DNA of 27,648 bases from Bacillota bacterium (GTDB taxonomy: Bacteria > Bacillota_I > Bacilli_A > RFN20 > CAG-288): assembly GCA_023459795.1 (NCBI GenBank), contig JAEWSP010000026.1, forward strand, positions 1-27,648, read 5' to 3'. The position numbers and the translations under genes are program-made. Shown here one piece after another: positions 6,259 through 14,291 of the stretch; the stretch's first letter is position 1, and each line of letters opens with the position of its first letter. The notes below the pieces were generated by a model. That model worked only from the letters and a program-made list of their open reading frames with translations. It did not search any database and was not told the origin of the DNA.

Positions 6259-6735
6259 TTAACCGTTCTTCCGGGAAGTCCTAGGAGTTATCGGAGAATA
6301 AAGGAATTCATCCGGGGAAATAGGATAGATGGAAAGAAGCTCTTCGGCAAAGCGGAAAGTCGGCATAGAGATACCCTTCTCGTAGTTGCGGATCGTTCTG
6401 CGGCAGCGCTTGAAGCATTCGGAGAATTCGATCTGGGTCAGTCCGAGGTTGAGACGGATAACTTTGATATTGGTGGCAATAAGCTTCGGATCGATAGGAG
6501 CATTTCTCTTCTTGGATACATGTCCGGTCTCTCTCTCGAAGACATCGGAAGGAGCATAGTGAAGAGAGTCGCAGATCCGGGGAAGAACATCCAAGGGAAA
6601 ATCCGGATCCTCTTTCTCGAAACGGGAAACCACCTGAGGAGAGCAGAAAATCTGGCGGGCAAATTCCCGCTGGGACAGTCCGAGCTTCGTTCTCCTGTGG
6701 TTGATGAAGGAATTCATCGGCATCTTGTCATTCAT
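6259..6735 (-). CDS. XRE-family regulator with two HTH domains
   Basis: From ATG at 6735 this encodes 158 residues. Two complete helix-turn-helix domains lie in one chain: residues about 8-65 (TKLGLSQREFARQIFCSPQVVSRFEKED) and about 77-140 (LNLGLTQIEFSECFKRCRRTIRNYEKG). Both have the XRE pattern of Gln in helix 2 and a recognition helix. There is no ligand or dimer domain between them, so it is probably a compact DNA-binding protein whose domains read two half-sites. The frame stays open to 6831, but the extra 32 residues begin with an unlikely hydrophobic stretch. AAAGG lies about 10 bases before the chosen ATG. A CCCTA/TAGGG element just upstream may be its own operator. The target genes are unknown. 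Confidence 0.85.
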   Translation of the reverse strand: MNDKMPMNSFINHRRTKLGLSQREFARQIFCSPQVVSRFEKEDPDFPLDVLPRICDSLHYAPSDVFERETGHVSKKRNAPIDPKLIATNIKVIRLNLGLTQIEFSECFKRCRRTIRNYEKGISMPTFRFAEELLSIYPISPDEFLYSPITPRTSRKNG

Positions 6736-6752
6736 GCTAAACACGCCTTTCT

Positions 6753-6768
6753 CCCATACTAGGGTTTT
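6753..6768 (-). promoter_or_regulatory. CCCTAGTA(T)GGG element upstream of the XRE gene
   Basis: The minus strand reads AAAACCCTAGTATGGG, 18 bases before the regulator ATG. Nearly the same sequence, with one base fewer (AAAACCCTAGTAGGG), lies in the typA promoter at 10139-10153. It is a candidate operator; there is no direct proof. Confidence 0.4.
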
Positions 6769-6831
6769 TTGATACAGGTCTATTCTAAAAAAAATAACAA
6801 AAAGAAAAAGGGTTTTGGCGTAACCTATCAT

Positions 6832-7091
6832 TTTTAATGCGGGAGTTGCATCTTTTGCCCCTTTTGAGAGAGGGTCCGGGGAAGGAATCCTTCTCTTTTT
6901 ATAGAAAAGAGAAACGAAAACAAAATTAAGAACCTTGTTGATAATACCACAACGGCTGCTGCTAAACTACGAGGCTGCATATAGAAAAGCCAGGTGTTTT
7001 GGAATAAACACCAGCATAGAAGAATCAGAAAGGCACTTCCCTAGGATTAGGCCTTCAAAAAGGATATGCTAATAAAAACAGGGAATTTCTT
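6832..7091. other. 260-base divergent intergenic region with two hairpins
   Basis: No ORF is supported here. Two perfect hairpins are visible: TTCTCTTTT/AAAAGAGAA (6891-6913) and GGTGTTT/AAACACC (6993-7012). The SDR gene leader therefore seems long, but no known riboswitch was recognised. GATAAT near 6949 is a possible -10 box without a good -35 box. Confidence 0.4.
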
Positions 7092-8123
7092 ATGATTAAC
7101 CAAGTAGCATATGTCACAGGCGGTACCGGACATCTAGGAAGAAATCTAATAATGGCATTATTAGAAGAAGAAGAAGATGTCTTTGTCGTGGCTTTGGTTC
7201 TAAAGAAGGATACTCACCGGGATTTTGGAATGCTCCAGGAAAGGATCCTCTTCATCGACGGGGATATCTCCAATCCGGAATCCATCGATGAGTTCCTAAG
7301 CGCAAAGTCGGACTGCAAAGCTAGGAGGGTCCTTTACCATGCAGCCGGGAAGATCTCCATCCTGAAGAAGAAGGATCCTTTGGTCTTTACGATCAACGTC
7401 GATGGGACCAGGAACATGCTGGAGGGTGCATTAAGGCATTCCATAGATAAATTCATCTACGTCTCCAGCGTGGATGCCATCGATAAACCGGAAAAGCCAG
7501 ATAAGGTGGTCGAAGAAGATAGATTCTCACCGGAAAAGATAGAAGGCGTATACGGACAAAGCAAAGCCATGGCAAGCAATCTTGTCTTGGATTATGCCCG
7601 TAAAGGCTTGGATGTCTCCATAGTCCAACCTACCGCCATCATGGGGCCTGGGGATGTTTTCGGAGGCCCCATCAATACAGCTATCCGGAAGTATCTGAAC
7701 CATCATCTGAAGGTGGCCGTGAAAGGCGGGTATGATATCGTTGATGTAAGGGATGTCGCAAAAGGAATGATCCTGGCATCGAAAAAAGGAAGGAACGGGA
7801 AATGCTATATCCTTTCCGGCACCTACGTATCCGTCCTAGGACTTCTCGAAATAGCCCATCAGTTCAGCGGAGTCAAGAAGACACGGTCTACAATTCCTCA
7901 TTTTATTGTAAAGTTGGTTTCTCCTATTCTAGAGCTGCACGCAAGGATTCATCATAAGAAGCCTTTGTTTACCGGTTTCTCCATGGATTGCCTGAACGAG
8001 AATTCCAATTATTCCTGCGAGAGAGCCCAGAAGGATCTCGGCTATCAGAGAAGGCCTTTAGAAGAAACCATGAAAGATACCATCGGCTGGATGTGTAAGG
8101 AAGGGCTAGCAAAGAAGGACTGA
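7092..8123 (+). CDS. NAD(P)-dependent epimerase/dehydratase, extended SDR
   Basis: This 343-residue protein has a Rossmann fold. The nucleotide-binding motif TGGTGHLG is at 9-16, D-I-S after strand 3 (GDIS, 57-60), the YHAAGK block at 82-87, VSSV with Ser125/126, and the catalytic pair Tyr154-x3-Lys158 (YGQSK). The later block VQPTAIMGPGD and the C-terminal substrate half resemble the dihydroflavonol-reductase/HpnA-like branch of extended SDRs. The substrate cannot be told from sequence; a sugar nucleotide, steroid-like or aldehyde/ketone is possible. The gene stands alone on the plus strand between the regulator and typA. The ribosome site is weak (AGGGAA about 9 bases before ATG). The gene has more AT-rich synonymous codons near its start than its neighbours. 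Confidence 0.87.
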   Translation: MINQVAYVTGGTGHLGRNLIMALLEEEEDVFVVALVLKKDTHRDFGMLQERILFIDGDISNPESIDEFLSAKSDCKARRVLYHAAGKISILKKKDPLVFTINVDGTRNMLEGALRHSIDKFIYVSSVDAIDKPEKPDKVVEEDRFSPEKIEGVYGQSKAMASNLVLDYARKGLDVSIVQPTAIMGPGDVFGGPINTAIRKYLNHHLKVAVKGGYDIVDVRDVAKGMILASKKGRNGKCYILSGTYVSVLGLLEIAHQFSGVKKTRSTIPHFIVKLVSPILELHARIHHKKPLFTGFSMDCLNENSNYSCERAQKDLGYQRRPLEETMKDTIGWMCKEGLAKKD

Positions 8124-8130
8124 CAAGATT

Positions 8131-8156
8131 TTCTTTCCGACCAAAGGAATTTTTTC
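8131..8156 (+). terminator. weak terminator after the SDR gene
   Basis: TTCTTT and AAAGGAA form a short hairpin (one G-U pair) followed by TTTTTTC, 8 bases after the SDR stop. Confidence 0.4.
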
Positions 8157-8195
8157 TTTGTGAGAAGACGGTTTTCAGGAGACAAAAAAGAAAAA

Positions 8196-8231
8196 AACAA
8201 AAACCGCCTTAGGCATCTGTCTGAGGCGGTT
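8196..8231 (-). terminator. terminator of typA
   Basis: AACCGCCT/AGGCGGTT (8231-8224 with 8209-8202 on the minus strand) is followed by TTTGTTTTTTTC. It lies 9 bases after the typA stop. Confidence 0.85.
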
Positions 8232-8239
8232 AAGGTTCT

Positions 8240-10081
8240 TTAGTACTTCTTGAACTCTTCCGGATGGTGGGCTTCGTACTTCTTGCGGTCGGCCGTGTTC
8301 GTAATCTTCTTACGCATACGGATCGACTTAGGAGTGACTTCGACAAGCTCATCCGTATTGACGTAGTCGAGGCAGTCTTCCAGAGACATCCTGCGCGGAG
8401 TCTTCAGAACGATAGTGACATCCTTGTTGGAGTTACGTTCGTTGTTGAGAGCCTTGGTACGGGTGACGGAGACGGCAAGATCGGTTCCGTACTTGTTCTC
8501 TCCGACGATCATGCCTTCATAGACATCGACGCCAGGACCAATGAACATGGTTCCGCGGTCCTCAGCGGACTTGATGGCATAGGAAGTAGACATGCCGTCA
8601 TCGGTGGCAACCAGGACTCCCGAAGCACGCATACCGATAGGACGGTTGATCTTCGGACGGTATTCCTTGAAGGAATGGTTGATGATTCCGTATCCCTTGG
8701 TACAAGTCATGAACGGATTCATGAAGGAGATAAGGCCACGGGAAGGAATGACGTAGTTGAGACGGGTCTGTCCGTTCTCTTCGTTCATATTGATGGTCTC
8801 GGCATTCCGGGAACCGACAAGCTGCATAACGGCACCGGCATATTCATCCGGAACATCGATCTGGAGATCCTCGAACGGTTCGCAGGAGACTCCATCGATA
8901 TCCTTGAGAATGACTTCCGGCTTGCTGACTTCGAGCTCGAATCCTTCCCGGCGCATCGTTTCGATAAGGACGGAGAGATGGAGTTCGCCTCTTCCGATGA
9001 CAGTGAAGGCTTCGCTTCTAGGAGAGATCTCGAACCGCATGGAGACATCCCGCTGGGACTCTTCAAAAAGACGGTCGGAAATCTTCTGGGCAGTGAGGAG
9101 CTTCCCGTCTCTTCCGGCAAGAGGAGAGGAATTGGCGCCGAAGGACATACGCATAGTCGGTTCATCGATACGGAGAAGCGGTAAGGCTTCCGGATGATCG
9201 ACCGGGCAGACAGTCTCGCCGACCATGATGTCCGGAAGACCGGCAATGCCGCAGATATCTCCGGCATCGACATGGTCTGTCTCAATCCGGGAAAGTCCGA
9301 AGAAGGTATAAAGCTTCTGGACCTTGAACTTGGTCTGGGTCTTCTGATCCATACGGAGGCAGACATAAGTGTCGCCGACATGGATAGAGCCACGGTCGAC
9401 ACGTCCGATACCGATTCTTCCGACATACTTGTTGTAGTCGAGAAGGGACGGCTGGAACTGCAGAGGCTGATCCTGCTCCGACTTCGGGGCCGGAAGATAC
9501 TGCAGAATAGCATCAAAGAGCGGATCCATGCCAGGCTTCTGGTCTTCCACCTTCGGAGAGAGGGAGGAAGTACGGTTCAGGGCACTGGTATAGATGACCG
9601 GGAACTCAAGCTGGGTGTCGGTAGCACCGAGATCCATGAAAAGCTGCAGGACTTCGTCGAGAGCCTTCTCCGGATTGCAGCCAGGACGGTCTACCTTGTT
9701 GATAACGACAACGGTCGGAAGATGATACAAGATAGCCTGCTTCAGAACGAAGCGGGTCTGCGGCATCGGTCCATCGAAAGCATCGATCAGAAGGCAGACG
9801 CCATCGACCATGTTCATGATTCTCTCGACTTCGCCGGAGAAATCCGCGTGGCCAGGAGTATCGACAATGTTGATCTTGGTGTCCTTGTAATGGATGGCAG
9901 TGGTTTTGGCAAGGATAGTGATTCCCCTCTCGTGCTCGAGCGGGTTGCTGTCCATGCAGTTTTCCATGACCTTGTCATTGTCGCGGAAGGTATTGCTGGT
10001 CTTCAGCATAGCGTCGACAAGAGTAGTCTTGCCGTGGTCGACGTGAGCGATGATCGCAACATTACGGATTTTATCATTCAT
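8240..10081 (-). CDS. typA: ribosome-associated GTPase TypA/BipA
   Basis: At 613 residues this is the family's usual length. It is a translational GTPase related to EF-G that binds the ribosome and aids assembly and stress or cold growth. G1 is HVDHGKTT (13-20), the G2 region includes ERGITI, G3 DTPGH (74-78), G4 NKVD (128-131) and G5 TSALN. An EF-G-like domain II and beta-barrel follow, then the EF-G C-like domain and the BipA-specific C-terminus (VEVTPKSIRMRKK.., NTADRKK). GAGGAG lies about 10 bases before ATG, with TATAAT 36 bases before the start. It is monocistronic, with its own terminator. A CCCTA-G-TAGGG element covers the -35 region. Confidence 0.97.
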   Translation of the reverse strand: MNDKIRNVAIIAHVDHGKTTLVDAMLKTSNTFRDNDKVMENCMDSNPLEHERGITILAKTTAIHYKDTKINIVDTPGHADFSGEVERIMNMVDGVCLLIDAFDGPMPQTRFVLKQAILYHLPTVVVINKVDRPGCNPEKALDEVLQLFMDLGATDTQLEFPVIYTSALNRTSSLSPKVEDQKPGMDPLFDAILQYLPAPKSEQDQPLQFQPSLLDYNKYVGRIGIGRVDRGSIHVGDTYVCLRMDQKTQTKFKVQKLYTFFGLSRIETDHVDAGDICGIAGLPDIMVGETVCPVDHPEALPLLRIDEPTMRMSFGANSSPLAGRDGKLLTAQKISDRLFEESQRDVSMRFEISPRSEAFTVIGRGELHLSVLIETMRREGFELEVSKPEVILKDIDGVSCEPFEDLQIDVPDEYAGAVMQLVGSRNAETINMNEENGQTRLNYVIPSRGLISFMNPFMTCTKGYGIINHSFKEYRPKINRPIGMRASGVLVATDDGMSTSYAIKSAEDRGTMFIGPGVDVYEGMIVGENKYGTDLAVSVTRTKALNNERNSNKDVTIVLKTPRRMSLEDCLDYVNTDELVEVTPKSIRMRKKITNTADRKKYEAHHPEEFKKY

Positions 10082-10116
10082 ATTTTTCTTCTCTCCTCAT
10101 TTTTTGCAACCTTAGA

Positions 10117-10122
10117 ATTATA
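10117..10122 (-). promoter_or_regulatory. -10 box of typA
   Basis: TATAAT on the minus strand, 36 bases before the typA ATG. The -35 region (10145-10140) is not canonical; it is occupied by the CCCTAGTAGGG element, consistent with a regulated promoter. Confidence 0.55.
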
Positions 10123-10138
10123 TACCATGTATGCTTTT

Positions 10139-10153
10139 CCCTACTAGGGTTTT
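10139..10153 (-). promoter_or_regulatory. CCCTA-G-TAGGG palindrome in the typA promoter
   Basis: The minus strand reads AAAACCCTAGTAGGG, with perfect 5-base arms CCCTA/TAGGG around one G, at the -35 position. It matches the element before the XRE gene at 6753-6768 apart from one inserted T. It could bind the dual-HTH regulator (inference). Confidence 0.42.
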
Positions 10154-10176
10154 CCTAGTTTTTTTCAAGAAAACGG

Positions 10177-10200
10177 TTATCGGAAATGGATTTCCGGTAA
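10177..10200 (-). terminator. possible terminator after the ABC-F gene
   Basis: TTACCGGAAAT and ATTTCCGATAA can pair with one mismatch and a tight loop on the minus strand, followed shortly by CCGTTTTC. It is 40 bases after the ABC-F stop and its T-run is weak. Confidence 0.35.
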
Positions 10201-10240
10201 GTTTCAGGCAAAAAGCGGAAAAGAAGAGAAAAAAAAGAGC

Positions 10241-12169
10241 CTACATTGCCTTGCTGAGTTCGTCGTAGAGAGAAGAAAGCTGGGTATCGATATCCCCCAT
10301 CTCCTTCTCGATTCCCTGAAGCTTCTCCGGATCGTTGTAGAATTCCGGAAGGGCACACTGATCGGAAAGGGTCTGTTTCTTCTTCTCCAGCTTGTCTATC
10401 TTCTCCAGGATCTTCTCCGGGGCATCTCTTGTCGCCCTGGTCTTTTTCTTGAACTCATCGTGTTCTTCGGCAATCTTTGCCTGAACAGCTTTCTTCTCTT
10501 CCCGTTTAGCCTGGTTCTCTTCCTGGAGCTTGGCTTTCTCCTCTTCCATGATGCCCTTCAGCTGCTTGACCTTGAAGTCTTCATAAGAGCCCAGGAAATA
10601 GTACCCCTTCTTCTCATGCAGATAAAGCAGCTTGTCGCAGGTCTTGTCGACAAAGTCACGGTCATGGGAGATGATGACAAGGGTTCCTTCGTAGTCGTTC
10701 AAGGCATCGATAAGCTCTCTTGTCGAGATCATATCGAGGTGGTTGGTCGGTTCATCCAATAGAAGCAGGTCGTAGTTTTCCAGGGATAGATGCAGGATCT
10801 CAATCCGCATCCTCTCTCCGCCGCTGAGGTTTGCCAGAGTCTTCTTATTTGCTTCCTCGAAGGAGAAAGCGTACTGTCCCAGTCCGGCATAAATCTCTTC
10901 ATTGGTCTTCCTAGGATAAAGGTTGCGGAAATACTGGAACAGAGTATCGTCTGGATCTTCTTCGTCCATTCTCAGATCCTGGCGGAGCATTCCGCAGGTC
11001 ATGTGGAAGTAACGCCGGATATCTCCCCCTAGGGGTCTCAGTTCTCCGAGAAGGACTTTCCCGAAAGTGGATTTCCCGGTTCCGTTCTCTCCCATGATGG
11101 CAAGGTGATCCCTGCCGAAGAGGGTAAAGGTAATACCGGAGACTAGCGGTTTGTCGTAACCGATAGAGACGTCCTTGAAATCGATCAGCTTCTTCCCTTC
11201 CCGGATATTGCCCTGCAGGGAGACGGAGATCTTCTTGTCTTTCTTCAGGCTCGGGTCTTCGATAGCACCGGAATTAAGCCTTGCCAGCTTCTTCTCCCTG
11301 TCGTGGGCTCTAGAAGCCATGTTCGGTTTTGGCATGAAGTAGGTGATGAAACGTTGCAGCTTAGCCTTTTCCTCTTCCTGGGATTTGAACTGTTCCAAAA
11401 GGGTTTCGTAATGCTCCTTCTTCTGCCTGAGGAAGTATTCATAGGAGCAGTTGTAGTATGTTCCAACCCCGTTGTCTATATCCAGAATGGCATTGGAAAG
11501 ATGAGTGACGAAAGAGACATCGTGGGAAACGAACAGAACCGCTCCCTGATACGTAGAGAGGTAATCCTCAAGCCACTCGATAGAGATAATATCGAGGTGA
11601 TTGGTCGGTTCATCCAGGATCAGAAGGTCGGGATGGATAAGGAGAAGCTTGCTGAAAGCTGCCCGCACTCTTTCTCCTCCGGAGAAGGTGGAAATCTTCC
11701 GGTCGTAATCCGCTCTGGAGAAGCTGAACATATTCAGGATCATCGCAATCTGGTAGCGATAGGTGTATCCCCCTTCGTTCTCGAATTCCGCTTCCCTGTT
11801 GGAATAATCCAATAGAAGCTTCTCATTCTCCGGATCCTTGGACAAGGCATCGGACAGTTCCTTAACCTTATCTCCGTCGGCAATGACTTTCTGGAAGACA
11901 GAAAGAGCTTCTTCGTAGAGGGTGTTCTCCGGATTGGCGATGACATCCTGGGATAGATATCCGACCCGGATGTTCTTCCCCATGACGACCGTTCCGGAAG
12001 TGATTTCTTCCTGCCCTAGGATCATCTTTACAAGAGTCGACTTTCCGGTGCCGTTCGGCCCTAGGATTGCAACCCTGTCCTTATCCCTCACGAAAAAGGA
12101 GATCGGCTCGAAGAGCCGCTCTCCCGAAAATTCCTTCGTCACCTGGTTGACGGACAATAGAATCGGCAT
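10241..12169 (-). CDS. ABC-F family ATPase (ribosome-acting)
   Basis: This 642-residue protein has two ATP-binding cassettes on one chain and no membrane segments, typical of ABC-F proteins that bind the ribosomal E site and influence translation or antibiotic resistance. Cassette 1 has GPNGTGKST (37-45), FSGGERVRAAF and LLILDEPTNHLD. A charged linker follows (about 240-310, RQKKEHYETLLEQF). Cassette 2 has GENGTGKST, LSGGERMRIE and LLLLDEPTNHLD. The C-terminal 100 residues are Lys/Glu-rich and coiled coil, as in the YdiF/Uup branch. The start is 5 bases after the pdp stop, so both probably share a transcript; the functional link is unclear. A resistance role cannot be claimed from sequence. 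Confidence 0.93.
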   Translation of the reverse strand: MPILLSVNQVTKEFSGERLFEPISFFVRDKDRVAILGPNGTGKSTLVKMILGQEEITSGTVVMGKNIRVGYLSQDVIANPENTLYEEALSVFQKVIADGDKVKELSDALSKDPENEKLLLDYSNREAEFENEGGYTYRYQIAMILNMFSFSRADYDRKISTFSGGERVRAAFSKLLLIHPDLLILDEPTNHLDIISIEWLEDYLSTYQGAVLFVSHDVSFVTHLSNAILDIDNGVGTYYNCSYEYFLRQKKEHYETLLEQFKSQEEEKAKLQRFITYFMPKPNMASRAHDREKKLARLNSGAIEDPSLKKDKKISVSLQGNIREGKKLIDFKDVSIGYDKPLVSGITFTLFGRDHLAIMGENGTGKSTFGKVLLGELRPLGGDIRRYFHMTCGMLRQDLRMDEEDPDDTLFQYFRNLYPRKTNEEIYAGLGQYAFSFEEANKKTLANLSGGERMRIEILHLSLENYDLLLLDEPTNHLDMISTRELIDALNDYEGTLVIISHDRDFVDKTCDKLLYLHEKKGYYFLGSYEDFKVKQLKGIMEEEKAKLQEENQAKREEKKAVQAKIAEEHDEFKKKTRATRDAPEKILEKIDKLEKKKQTLSDQCALPEFYNDPEKLQGIEKEMGDIDTQLSSLYDELSKAM

Positions 12170-12174
12170 AGCGT

Positions 12175-13524
12175 TTATCCTTCCTTTGTGAAAACGAAAT
12201 CCTTCTTGGTCGGATCATAGGAGATCCTCTCCTCGACGACCGGAGAAACCGGACCCGGCTGATCGCTGATCTCGAAATTGTTGAGGATCGTCTGGGCCAT
12301 AGGCTCCATGTTGTCTTTTTCCGTATAGAGAGTAAGAAGCAGATCTCCCTTGTTGACCTTGTCTCCAAGCTTCTTGGCTAGGATGATGCCGGCAGCCGGA
12401 TCGATGATATCGTCTGTTGTCTCTCTTCCGGCACCAAGACGCATACTGTCTAGTCCCATCTCCATGGTATTGATGCCGGTGATATAGCCGGCCTTGATGG
12501 AGCGGACCTTGTAGACATAAAGAGCAGTCGGGAACTTCTCCGGGGTATCGACATAGGAAACATCTCCGCCCTGGGCCTGGACGAACTCCCGGAACTTCTG
12601 GAAGGCTTTGCCGTTAGCAACATTCTCTTCCAGGGCATGTCTTGCAGATTCCCGGTCCGGATAAAGTCCGGCCTGTACAAGCATCGTCGAGCCCGAGGAA
12701 TAGCAGAGTTCCGTGAAATCCTTCGGTCCCTTTCCGTGCAACGTATCGATAGCTTCCTTGACTTCCAGGATATTGCCGATGGCATTGCCAAGAGGCTGAT
12801 TCATGCTGGTAACTTCGGCTTCGACGTTCCGGTGGAGGTAAGTGCCGATAGAAACCATCATCTTTGCCAGCGTCTCCGCATCCTCTTTTGTCTTCATGAA
12901 GGCACCGACTCCGTATTTGACATCCAGAAGGATGTCATCGCAGCCGGCGGCAAGTTTCTTGGACATGATGGAAGAAGAGATGAGCGGCATACTATCGATG
13001 GTTCCGGTCACATCCCTAAGGGCATAAAGCTTCTTGTCTGCCGGATCCAGGGTTGCACTCTGGCCGATGATGGAAATGCCGATATCGCTGACCTGCTGCT
13101 GGAAGCGGGCCGGAGTAAGGGTAACGCTCATTCCCGGGATTGCTTCCAGCTTATCGAGGGTTCCCCCGGTAAAACCGAGTCCTCTTCCGGACATCTTGGC
13201 AATCTTCAGACCGAGAGAGGCGACCATCGGGCAAAGAGCCATGCTGGTCTTGTCTCCGACTCCGCCGGTGGAATGCTTGTCTGCCTTGACTCCCTGGATA
13301 TCGCTAAGATCTAGCGTATCCCCGGAATTCATCATGCTTTCCGTCAGGTTGAAAGTCTCGAGGTCCGTCATCCCTTTGAGACGGATTGCCATAAGCAGTG
13401 CCGTCGTCTGGTAATCCGGGATCTTTCCAGTGACAAGACCGGCGATCCAGAAATCGATTTCCTCTTTGGTGAGTTCTTCTCCGAGCTTTTTCTTCTCAAT
13501 GATATCGACCATGCTGATATCCAT
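12175..13524 (-). CDS. pdp: pyrimidine-nucleoside phosphorylase
   Basis: This 449-residue enzyme (family about 433) splits uridine, thymidine and deoxyuridine with phosphate to the base and (deoxy)ribose-1-phosphate in the cytoplasm. The phosphate/substrate signature KADKHSTGGVGDKTS is at about 80-94, followed by KMSGRGLGFTGGTLDKLEAI. The C-terminal alpha/beta domain is complete (GAGRETTDDIIDPAAGI, DLLLTLYTE). GGAGG is 8 bases before the chosen ATG; a second ATG at codon 5 would match family starts equally well. TATAAT lies at 13562-13557 on the minus strand. The gene leads an operon with the ABC-F gene. It links with the deoxyribosyltransferase and 5'-nucleotidase elsewhere in the window as nucleoside salvage. 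Confidence 0.95.
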   Translation of the reverse strand: MDISMVDIIEKKKLGEELTKEEIDFWIAGLVTGKIPDYQTTALLMAIRLKGMTDLETFNLTESMMNSGDTLDLSDIQGVKADKHSTGGVGDKTSMALCPMVASLGLKIAKMSGRGLGFTGGTLDKLEAIPGMSVTLTPARFQQQVSDIGISIIGQSATLDPADKKLYALRDVTGTIDSMPLISSSIMSKKLAAGCDDILLDVKYGVGAFMKTKEDAETLAKMMVSIGTYLHRNVEAEVTSMNQPLGNAIGNILEVKEAIDTLHGKGPKDFTELCYSSGSTMLVQAGLYPDRESARHALEENVANGKAFQKFREFVQAQGGDVSYVDTPEKFPTALYVYKVRSIKAGYITGINTMEMGLDSMRLGAGRETTDDIIDPAAGIILAKKLGDKVNKGDLLLTLYTEKDNMEPMAQTILNNFEISDQPGPVSPVVEERISYDPTKKDFVFTKEG

Positions 13525-13596
13525 GATTCGTTCCTCCCTAGGAGCTTTTCCCTTGGATTATAACATAAATCAGAATGTACGTTCCAAAACCGAAAA

Positions 13597-13620
13597 GCTG
13601 CCTAGGCGAACCTAGGCAGC
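13597..13620 (-). terminator. terminator after the KPVVA-repeat gene
   Basis: GCTGCCTAGG/CCTAGGCAGC is a perfect 10-bp stem with a four-base loop, followed on the minus strand by TTTTCGGTTTTGG. It lies 16 bases after the stop. Confidence 0.85.
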
Positions 13621-13636
13621 TGTATTTCCGTATAGA

Positions 13637-14188
13637 TTAGTCGATGTAGACGACGACCCAACGATCGTTGACATTGCCGAAGATGTTGTCATAGACACGG
13701 ATGAAGACGGTATGTTCAGCATTTTCGCCGACATAGGAGATAGTGGATCTTTCATTGATGTAGACATATTCCTGATCATCGCTGGCTTCGCCATTGGCGC
13801 AGAGAGCCTTGTTAGCGGCAAAGAGCTTCTGAGCCTTGCCGACTAAAGTGTATCCGCAGTTGGCAGCATGGTGAACCGGAACTTCGGCACCATTGGCACG
13901 GATAAATTTGATGACCTGACCCTTCTTGAAGGCACCCTTGTAGAAGTATTCCTTGCAAGCATAGATCGGAGAGACCTGTCCGACGAGCTCATGCTTCTCG
14001 TTTCCGAGAATGACATAAAGAGCATCGCCGTCCTTCTTCTCAGCAACAACAGGCTTTGCAGCAACAACAGGCTTTGCAGCAACAACAGGCTTCTCAGCAA
14101 CAACAGGCTTCTCAGCAACGACCGGCTTAGCAGCAACGACAGGCTTAGCAGCAATAACCGGCTTGTTAGTCTTCTTTTTCTTTGACAT
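13637..14188 (-). CDS. unknown protein with N-terminal KPVVA(A/E) repeats
   Basis: This 183-residue protein matches no family recognised here. It opens with a basic MSKKKKTNK and then seven hexapeptide repeats of the type K-P-V-V-A-A/E (residues 9-50), an extended Pro/Lys/Ala arm like those in ribosome-, DNA- or wall-interacting proteins. Residues 53-183 look like a folded, beta-rich domain (ALYVILGNEKHELVG, YTLVGKAQKLF, RWVVVYID) with three Cys. There is no signal peptide or membrane segment. AGGGGG lies 10 bases before ATG, and a strong terminator follows, so it is a one-gene unit divergent from rsmF. The repeat may be expanding by slippage. The role is unknown; RNA or ribosome association would be speculation. 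Confidence 0.8.
   Translation of the reverse strand: MSKKKKTNKPVIAAKPVVAAKPVVAEKPVVAEKPVVAAKPVVAAKPVVAEKKDGDALYVILGNEKHELVGQVSPIYACKEYFYKGAFKKGQVIKFIRANGAEVPVHHAANCGYTLVGKAQKLFAANKALCANGEASDDQEYVYINERSTISYVGENAEHTVFIRVYDNIFGNVNDRWVVVYID
14039..14164 (-). repeat. seven 18-bp coding repeats
   Basis: Seven tandem 18-base units encode KPVVA(A/E). Units differ mainly at third positions and at the GCA/GAG choice for the sixth residue (AAEEAAE order). Some adjacent units are almost identical (for example AACAACAGGCTTTGCAGC on the plus strand), implying recent duplication. Confidence 0.9.
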
Positions 14189-14226
14189 AATATTATGTCC
14201 CCCTTGTTATTATCATTCTTAACCTT

Positions 14227-14255
14227 TTGCAGGTTGATTTCATTTTACCTAAATT
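14227..14255 (+). promoter_or_regulatory. probable promoter of rsmF
   Basis: TTGCAG (14227-14232), a 17-base spacer and TAAATT (14250-14255) lie 36 bases before the start. A small hairpin AACCT/AGGTT (14221-14235) overlaps the -35 box. Confidence 0.5.
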
Positions 14256-14291
14256 AAGTAAGAAAGGAAGAAATATAGAAAGGATTGCAGC

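Noticed and set aside
8264..10147. Long plus-strand ORFs antisense to typA (306 and 317 codons)
   Set aside because: They lie entirely opposite a canonical typA gene with all GTPase motifs, and lack ribosome sites and protein-like composition.
14039..14164. CRISPR-like or minisatellite array
   Set aside because: The 18-bp units are contiguous, in frame and encode KPVVA repeats within an ORF. There are no spacers and no cas genes.
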